DNA of 64,000 bases from Paracoccaceae bacterium (GTDB lineage: Bacteria; Pseudomonadota; Alphaproteobacteria; Rhodobacterales; Rhodobacteraceae): contig JAKVCP010000007.1 in NCBI GenBank assembly GCA_022448925.1, forward strand, positions 17,058 through 81,057, in the 5' to 3' direction. The number at the start of each line of letters is the position of its first letter. Positions within the stretch are counted from its first letter, which is position 1. The position numbers and the translations under genes are program-made. Shown piece by piece: positions 58,278-64,000 of the stretch. The notes beneath the pieces were generated by a model. The model searched no databases and had not been told where the DNA came from. It saw only the letters and a list, made by a program, of their open reading frames with translations.

Positions 58278-60140
58278 TTAACTGACAGTGACCCGCGTCT
58301 CAAAAAGAAATGCGTTCAATCTGTCTTTGATGTCTGTTTGAAACGATGCATCCTTCTGAGACAGGCACACTGTGACGCAAAGCCCACGTGGCCCCCCTGC
58401 CTCTGTCTTTACCATGACATCGCCAAGCTCAAACTCTTCGCGCAGCAGGTTGGACACGACCAGCTGCGCGGCATCACATCTGAGGCTGGGTTTGAAGATC
58501 TTGCCAACTGACGTCAATGGAATTTCCCCGATGACCTTGATTTGCTTTGGCCAAGCCGGCCGTTCATCGATGGTGTGTCGGTCATGATCCATCAGGTCTT
58601 CTACAGAAACCTCATTGTTTGCGTGCAGCTGAACGTAACATATAGGCAGCTCACCGGCATAGGCATCGGGCATGCCCACCGCGGCCGCAAGCGCAACCGC
58701 AGGATGCGTGGTCATCGCATTTTCGATCATGGCCGGATCAATGTTATGTCCGCTACGGATAATCAGATCCTTTGAACGTCCGGCGACATAAAGACATCCC
58801 TGGGCATCCTTGTATCCCAGGTCACCAGAGTTCAAGAGACCTCCCGCGAACACATCGTTGTTGTGCTTGGGATCACTGTATCCTGGTGACACATGGGGGC
58901 CTTGGATGGCGATGACGCCAATCTCGTTTTCGGCACAGGGGGCGCCCAGTCTCCCATCACTTTCAAGTTTGAGAACATCTACTTGGGTATAGGGCAAGGC
59001 CCAGCCGACCGAGCCGATGTTTCCGGGGCCCTGCAGCGGGTCAATGCTGACCAGTCCCGAAGCCTCTGTCATGCCAAGAATTTCGTAAAGGGTGCAGCCC
59101 AAACTGTCCTTGAACGCCTGTCCAACGGCGGGCGGCAACAGGGACGCGCCCGTTATTCCAGCCCGAACACGCGAAATATCATGATCGCCGATCGGAGTTT
59201 GCAAAACTGCGCCCAAGGCCGTTGGAACGCCTGCAACAATCGTGACGTTATGGTCGGCAACCAAGCGCCAGAAATTCGGAACCACCATTGGGTTGCGCAG
59301 ACCAGCCGGTGTCATGATCAACAACTCCACCCCTGCCATGAAACAGCTGAGCCCTCCGACGATGGTGCCGGCAACATGAAACAGAGGGAAGGTGGCTGTG
59401 AACACGTCATCTGGCTGGAAGTTGCACATGGCTGCGCCCCCGAACGCCGCAACCAATTGGCTGCGATGGGTATGCGCAACGAGTTTTGGCACTCCGGTTG
59501 TGCCGCCGGTATGGAAATAGGCCGCCAGATCGTCCCCGCCCCGTCTTTGATCAAACGTCAAATGGTCCGCAGGCTGGGTTGTCAAAGCCTCGGCAAGATC
59601 AATCACGCCGGCTTCGGGTGGTGTGTCTGGCGGACACACACGCACCAGGATCAGATCAGGAAGGTCGGCACGCAATGCCAAGGCTTTCTGCCAGATGTCC
59701 AGCTGCGGATGCGACCCCAGGGCTACCAAAATCTTGGCGCCAGAGGTTTTGATAAGCTCCGCTATGCTTTCAGGCTGCAAAAGGAAGTTGATAGGCACCG
59801 CGTACCCAGCAGTTTCCGCCCCCCATAAAGTCACGTGCGTTTCCACCAACGATGGCAGCATGTAGGCCACGCCGGGTGCCTCACCACCTAGATGAACAAA
59901 CAGATTTGCAGCGCGCGTAATTTGTTCCAGAAGCTGTCCGTAGGTGACACGACGGGGCACATTATCATCAGCAGTCGTCATCAACATGGTAAGCGCCACG
60001 GAATCGGGATCACGCGCTGCACTGTTTATGAAGACGTCAAGAATACTGGTTTCCGTGAGCCTCTAAGCCAGAGGCATGTCGTCTTCGAAAGCCTTCAGGT
60101 CATCGCGCGTACGGATCGGCTGTGTGCCCAGATTGGCCAT
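58278..60140 (-). pseudogene. Acyl-CoA synthetase gene with an in-frame amber codon
   Basis: A 620-codon reading frame of the AMP-forming acyl-CoA synthetase class: YFHTGGTTGVPKLVAHTHRS (AMP-binding), YEILGMTEASGLVS, NSGDLGYKDAQGCLYVAGR and the C-terminal lysine region LTSVGKIFKPSL. The N-terminus starts at ATG 60140 after AAGGAG and reads MANLGTQPIRTRDDLKAFED then DMPLA, TAG (60063-60065, codon 26), and continues in the same frame with RLTETSILDVFINSAARDPD into the long frame. A Gln or Glu codon would differ from TAG by one base. Translation could restart at GTG 59999 or ATG nearby and lose about 47 residues. The gene may be inactive, a read-through gene, or carry a sequencing error. Confidence 0.8.
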
Positions 60141-60246
60141 GGAGACTCCTTACGGGTCCAAGTTGCATTTATAGATATGTCGAGGAGAGGCCGCTCTTTG
60201 CAACTTTAATCTTGGGAACGCGGCGTAATATTTCGATCGAAGGGCC

Positions 60247-61326
60247 TTAGCCTTGGGGAAAGTGGGGTTCGGACCGGTTCGGAATGCTTTCTGGTGTCAG
60301 CACCTGGACGGTAGAAATTGGCGTTTCCGGGGGGGCGCTGGACAGGCGATGGTAGGCCAAAAAGGCGTTGAAAGCATTGGTAATGTCCAACTGCAGATCG
60401 TGGTGAAGAACGAAAGTCAGGCGCCGGTCGAGGATCAAGGCCCGGTTTTCCCTATCAAGGTCATGAGCAACAAAAACACGTGGATTCAGTCCATTGTCAG
60501 CCAGGGTGCGCAGGATCGATCGGTTGCCGCCTCCCATGGAATAGACTGCGCGCAGATCACGGATCTTTTCAATTGAGCGGGCCAAAAGCTTTGACGTCTC
60601 AAAATCAATGCCGCTGCCGCCACGAACAGCAACGATCTGCAAGTTCGGACACTGTCGCGTCAGTTCAGCCACAAAGGCAGACTCGCGGGCCTCTTCTCCG
60701 AGAAACTGCTCATGACTACGGGTGGTCAAGACCGTCCCGCTCGTTGAACCAAGCACCTGCGCGACCAGGTAGGCCGCCGTCCGTCCTGCACCCGCGTTGT
60801 CCAAACCAACATAAGCCAAACGGTCGGTATTTTCGATATCCGTAACAAGCGTGACAACCGGAATTCTTGCCGCCGTCAGGGTTTGAACCGTCTGTCTGAT
60901 CCGGGGGGTGTCGCGCGCCTTGAGGCAAACGCCCTGGCTTCCGCGCTTCAAGATCCGCATCAGCGCCTGCTCGACCTCATCCTCGGCCATAATGTCTTGC
61001 ATCAGAAAGCGGGGACGACAGACCGCAGCGCCAATTTTTGGCAGGACCGCCTCTGTGGCCATGCGGATTTCATGGCTGAACCGACCTGGTGCCTCTACAA
61101 CGAAGTCAAAGAAAAGACGGCGACCGCGCGCTGCAAGCTGGGCCTCTTGGGCCATCAACTCTTCGATTGCGGCCTTCACGCGCAGCTTTGTTTGTGGACT
61201 TACATGTCGACGGTCGTTCAGAACCCTGTCGACAGTCGCAAGCCCAAGGCCTGCCTGTCGTGCAATCTCTTTTATGGGAAACCGGTGTGTCATTTGATGT
61301 GTTTTTGATGTGTTTTCACGTCCCAT
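60247..61326 (-). CDS. LacI-family transcriptional regulator
   Basis: A protein of 359 residues. The N-terminal helix-turn-helix is FPIKEIARQAGLGLATVDRV followed by LNDRRHVSPQTKLRVKAAIE with the hinge helix. The rest is a periplasmic-binding-protein-like effector domain (DNAGAGRTAAYLVAQVLG, YSMGGGNRSILRTLADNGL, VFVAHDLDRENRALI). The effector is probably a sugar or polyol by family. The ATG follows AGGGG; an ATG 11 codons later lacks a ribosome site. It is divergent from the phytanoyl-CoA-dioxygenase-like gene only 45 bases away, so one operator may serve both. Confidence 0.9.
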   Translation of the reverse strand: MGRENTSKTHQMTHRFPIKEIARQAGLGLATVDRVLNDRRHVSPQTKLRVKAAIEELMAQEAQLAARGRRLFFDFVVEAPGRFSHEIRMATEAVLPKIGAAVCRPRFLMQDIMAEDEVEQALMRILKRGSQGVCLKARDTPRIRQTVQTLTAARIPVVTLVTDIENTDRLAYVGLDNAGAGRTAAYLVAQVLGSTSGTVLTTRSHEQFLGEEARESAFVAELTRQCPNLQIVAVRGGSGIDFETSKLLARSIEKIRDLRAVYSMGGGNRSILRTLADNGLNPRVFVAHDLDRENRALILDRRLTFVLHHDLQLDITNAFNAFLAYHRLSSAPPETPISTVQVLTPESIPNRSEPHFPQG

Positions 61327-61371
61327 GCAACGCCCCTGTTGCTATGGTCATCCAACAAGGGAGGCACTGCA

Positions 61372-62553
61372 ATGACGCAAAATGTTGAAAATTCTTTGGG
61401 ATATTACGACCCCGAAGCCTGTAATCTCAGGGAGTTTACCGCCCTTATTGATCAACAGACGGATACAGCTTCGGTTCCCCGTGCCATCACGGTCGAGAAA
61501 AATATTCCGGTTTATGACATGGCGGTTTTGCGTTCCGCGCTGGAAGAGGATCAAAGCCGGCAAGAGATCATGTCCGAGTGGGCACAGGTGTTGCTATCGG
61601 GAGCAGGTGTTATCGCATTAAAGGGGGCCTATGCGGATACCACGGTTTTGGATGAAGCAACGCAGCTTTATGAAGCTATCATAGCTCAGGAAAAGCAGGG
61701 CTGCGGCGGTGCTGGTGATCATTTTGCGGCTTCGGGTGCGAACGACAGGATCTGGAACTCACTGCAAAAACTTTGCGAAGCGTCTCCTCAGGTCTTTCTG
61801 TCCTATTTTGCGAACACCGCAATCGCAGCCGCCTGCGAAGCCTGGCTTGGACCGAATTACCAGATGACGGCGCAAGTAAACTTGGTGCATCCCGGTGGTG
61901 CAGCACAGCAAGCACATCGAGATTATCACCTAGGCTTTCAAGCCGCCGACATAAGCGCACTCTATCCGGCACATGTACATGACGTGTCGCCGATTCTTAC
62001 CCTTCAGGGGGCGATTGCGCATTGCGACATGCCTCTGGAAAGCGGCCCAACCAAGCTGTTGCCGTTTTCACAGATTTACCGCCCCGGCTATGCCGCATGG
62101 CGGCGTGAAGACTTTCGCACCGTGTTTGAAGACCGCTATGTGCAATTGCCCTTGAACAAGGGCGATGTCGTATTCTTCAACCCTGCGCTGTTTCACGCAG
62201 CCGGTGCAAATACCAGCCCGGATATTCATAGGTTCGTGAACCTGTTGCAGGTGTCATCGGCCTTTGGCCGCGCGATGGAAACCATAGATCGCGACAGGAT
62301 GTGTAAGCTGCTGTATCCCAAAGCCCGTCAAGCCCACCTAGCAAACAAGTTGAAGGCGTCCGAGTTGTCAGCGGCAATCGCAGCAACAGCCGAAGGGTAT
62401 TCGTTTCCGACGAATCTGGATCGCGATCCGCCCTCAAACGGCTTGGCACCGGAAACGCAGGCTGCTTTTTTTCGGCGGGCATTGTCAGAGGGCATGGATG
62501 ATGCGCTGTTCACCGAACAGCTTAACCGTATGGCCAATCTTCGCCGGGCCTGA
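61372..62553 (+). CDS. Phytanoyl-CoA dioxygenase family protein
   Basis: A protein of 393 residues of the Fe(II)/2-oxoglutarate oxygenase class. The iron ligands appear as QQAHRDYHLGF (His-x-Asp) and VFFNPALFHAAGANTS, with the 2-oxoglutarate arginine in DIHRFVNLLQVS. GGGAGG lies 7 bases before the ATG at 61372. It would hydroxylate a small organic substrate; family members act on acyl-CoAs, ectoine and other compounds, and nothing here picks one. It is probably regulated by the divergent LacI protein. Confidence 0.85.
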   Translation: MTQNVENSLGYYDPEACNLREFTALIDQQTDTASVPRAITVEKNIPVYDMAVLRSALEEDQSRQEIMSEWAQVLLSGAGVIALKGAYADTTVLDEATQLYEAIIAQEKQGCGGAGDHFAASGANDRIWNSLQKLCEASPQVFLSYFANTAIAAACEAWLGPNYQMTAQVNLVHPGGAAQQAHRDYHLGFQAADISALYPAHVHDVSPILTLQGAIAHCDMPLESGPTKLLPFSQIYRPGYAAWRREDFRTVFEDRYVQLPLNKGDVVFFNPALFHAAGANTSPDIHRFVNLLQVSSAFGRAMETIDRDRMCKLLYPKARQAHLANKLKASELSAAIAATAEGYSFPTNLDRDPPSNGLAPETQAAFFRRALSEGMDDALFTEQLNRMANLRRA

Positions 62554-62636
62554 TGCGGGTCATGCTGCCTGATACGGAGCCTAGCCGCATCCAAACCTGC
62601 GTTACAGCTATGAGGGCAGCACGGCACAGCAAAGTG

Positions 62637-63215
62637 TTATGTCCTTGCATCGCACCCCCTTTCTTCCCAGCCAACGAGCCAGGTATTGAAATCCCGGACG
62701 ATGCCCCGATCGACGTCAAACGCTGCATCTGAAAACCCAAGGACATTTTCTGACACTTCATCTGCATGGAGACTTGCACCGAGCTCTGCATTGCCCACGG
62801 CGGTCGCTCCTGTCGCATTCACACCTCTATTGAGTGAGGCTTCCACCCCAGCCTCTAATGCGAACGGGACACCAAGAGCATCCACATGCGCACGCAATCC
62901 AAAAGCCAGGCCAAGCTCGACTTCCCAACCAAACCTCTGTCCTGTGTCTTGGTTTTTTGACCAACTCACCTTAATGTAGACACCCTTGCCAACGCGAGAG
63001 GTCCTGTGAGAAGTATCAAACAAATTATCTTCATAGTACTGCGTGCTAACGTCAATTGGCCCGAGAAGAACGCCCGCCGATGTTTCATTTTCTTTATGTG
63101 TCTCAACTCCCAAGAGGTTGGCGACCCCGCCCCAAGCTCAATCGACATAGAATGGTTCTCGCCTTCCAAGAGAACAGCTGTACCACTGGTCTGCTCAGCG
63201 TAAGTTATCGTCCAT
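62637..63215 (-). pseudogene. Probable frameshifted gene of unknown function
   Basis: The 3' part (62637-63113) encodes 158 residues (SAGVLLGPIDVSTQYYEDN, VYIKVSWSKNQDTG, FGWEVELGLAFGL) but no good start. The protein-like reading continues upstream in another frame (TITYAEQTSGTAVLLEGENH, SMSIELGAG). The two join if one G is added in the run GGGGCGGGG near 63135, giving ELGAGVANLLGVETHKEN. An ATG at 63215 leads to TGA after 6 codons, suggesting a second lesion. I do not recognise the family. The region is near the truncated insertion sequence. Confidence 0.45.
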
Positions 63216-63236
63216 AGTTCAATATCCTAATAAAAA

Positions 63237-63530
63237 TTATCTACGCCGCAGAATTGACCTCACCGCAATAAATGTAACAACAACAATTAGGATTACTGAG
63301 AGATCAACTAAGGCTGAAACCAGGATGCTGACAGCATTCTTTTCATATAGATGGCTGCCATATGATCGTGCTTCGAATAGAAGAAGGGTAATTGGAAAGA
63401 AAGCCAACACTGCAACTGCTGCGCGCCGACGGTCTTTCTTGAAAAACTGGGAAACCTTCTCAATTATCAGCGCCACCACATCAACCCTCAGGATTTCAAA
63501 TACCAAAAATTCGAAGGAAAAGGCTGCCAT
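63237..63530 (-). CDS. Small membrane protein of unknown function
   Basis: A protein of 97 residues with two hydrophobic stretches (AAVAVLAFFPITLLLF and VSILVSALVDLSVILIVVVT) joined by an acidic-aromatic loop, and an arginine-rich tail (SILRRR). Its base composition is lower in GC than the core genes. It precedes the probable frameshifted gene on the same strand. No family was recognised. Confidence 0.45.
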   Translation of the reverse strand: MAAFSFEFLVFEILRVDVVALIIEKVSQFFKKDRRRAAVAVLAFFPITLLLFEARSYGSHLYEKNAVSILVSALVDLSVILIVVVTFIAVRSILRRR

Positions 63531-63654
63531 ATAAGCGCACCCAAGTTATCCGATGTCTAGTGAGTCCTCAGTTAAACCGTGCCCTTTCCCCCGATAATTC
63601 TTAAAATTGTCAAGGATAAACTATCAGTCGAAAACCAAATTACTCGGCAATTTC

Positions 63655-64000
63655 TGAAGTGGCCCCAGAGAACTGGACAGTCGGCTAAGGTGTATCCCAA
63701 ACGTTTGAAGGGATATGAGAATGGCGAAACACCGGAACTTTAGAAATCAGTTTTAGGCCAAGGTAGCTTTGGAAGCCCTGCGTGGCGACAAGACCGTGCA
63801 AGAGATTGCATCGAAGCATCAGCTGTACCCAAAACAGGTCAGCACCTGGACACGGCAGGCTGTCGACGGGATGGCTGATGTGTTTTCTGGCGGCAAGCAG
63901 AGCGGCCCGACGGAAGCGGAGGTCACTGAGCTGCATGCCAAGATCGGGAGGCTGGCAGTCAAGAATGATTTTTTGCCCGAAGGGCTGAAGCAATTAGCCC
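63655..64000 (+). mobile_element. Left end of an IS3-type insertion sequence (cut by window edge)
   Basis: The element begins near 63655 with an end sequence TGAAGTGGCCCCAGAGAACT followed by GGACAG, the kind of terminal repeat seen in IS3-family elements. The first transposase gene starts 66 bases inside. The right end is beyond the window, so the length and the target duplication cannot be given. Confidence 0.7.
63721..64000 (+). pseudogene. IS3-family transposase OrfA with an early stop, partial
   Basis: The frame begins ATG at 63721 (MAKHRNFRNQF), meets TAG at 63754-63756 (codon 12) and continues with AKVALEALRGDKTVQEIASK, HQLYPKQVSTWTRQAVDGMA and a leucine-zipper-like VTELHAKIGRLAVKNDF. 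This is the helix-turn-helix OrfA of IS3 elements, where the stop replaces what is usually a lysine codon (one base change). The copy is therefore probably inactive, unless translation restarts downstream. It runs off the window. Confidence 0.8.

Noticed and set aside
60063..60065. Pyrrolysine at the amber codon
   Set aside because: Pyrrolysine genes are not expected in this bacterial group and no cue for recoding is visible.

Overview
The window reads as one chromosomal stretch of an alphaproteobacterium of the Rhodobacteraceae (Roseobacter group). The evidence is the kind and order of its genes: AddAB rather than RecBCD, the redox pair RegB/RegA with SenC followed by ahcY, an alphaproteobacterial Mic60 gene between hemD and hemY, an addB-murU-amgK-tsaE-PAS block, a DUF2793 protein, and GC-rich coding DNA. 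The species cannot be named from sequence alone. No rRNA, tRNA or CRISPR array was seen.

Layout. 0-5.2 kb: surface-polysaccharide type genes (two sulfotransferases, a large glycosyltransferase/RgpF protein, an unknown partner) after the tail of a gene cut by the window edge. 5.4-16.6 kb: a DUF2793/C1q-like protein, an unlisted 41-residue gene, a ppi-argJ-mutT operon running away from secA, a third sulfotransferase, two envelope proteins and radC. 16.7-19.6 kb: hslV and hslU with a polytopic membrane protein coupled between them. 19.7-30.1 kb: one leftward block with a PAS-domain protein, tsaE, amgK, murU, addB, addA and trxA, ending in a textbook terminator. 30.2-35.5 kb: regB diverging from senC-regA, an HD hydrolase and ahcY. 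35.5-39 kb: a ClpP-fold exported protein, a PhnZ-like HD protein and DUF2853. 39-46.5 kb: tsaD-gpsA-yciI-EVE diverging from hemD-mic60-hemY, then a fumarylacetoacetase-family enzyme.

The accessory part is 47-64 kb. It holds a mesaconyl-CoA type CoA-transferase/hydratase pair behind a near-perfect 28-bp palindrome. An Asp/Glu racemase follows, then a LysR-controlled ABC importer of the quaternary-amine class whose permease carries an extra N-terminal domain and whose operon ends in an alpha/beta hydrolase. A TetR regulator diverges from an alpha/beta hydrolase with a cysteine nucleophile, with a 32-bp operator-like palindrome between them. An acyl-CoA synthetase is interrupted by an in-frame amber codon, and a LacI regulator diverges from a phytanoyl-CoA-dioxygenase-like gene. 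The right end shows decay: a probably frameshifted gene, and an IS3-type insertion sequence with a stop in its first gene, cut by the window edge.

Several starts were moved from the longest frame because a ribosome binding site, a 4-bp overlap or the family N-terminus argues for it: secA, ppi, trxA, addA (GTG), regB, senC, regA (GTG), mic60 (TTG), argJ (TTG), meh and others. All functional names come from recognising motifs by eye; no database search was run.
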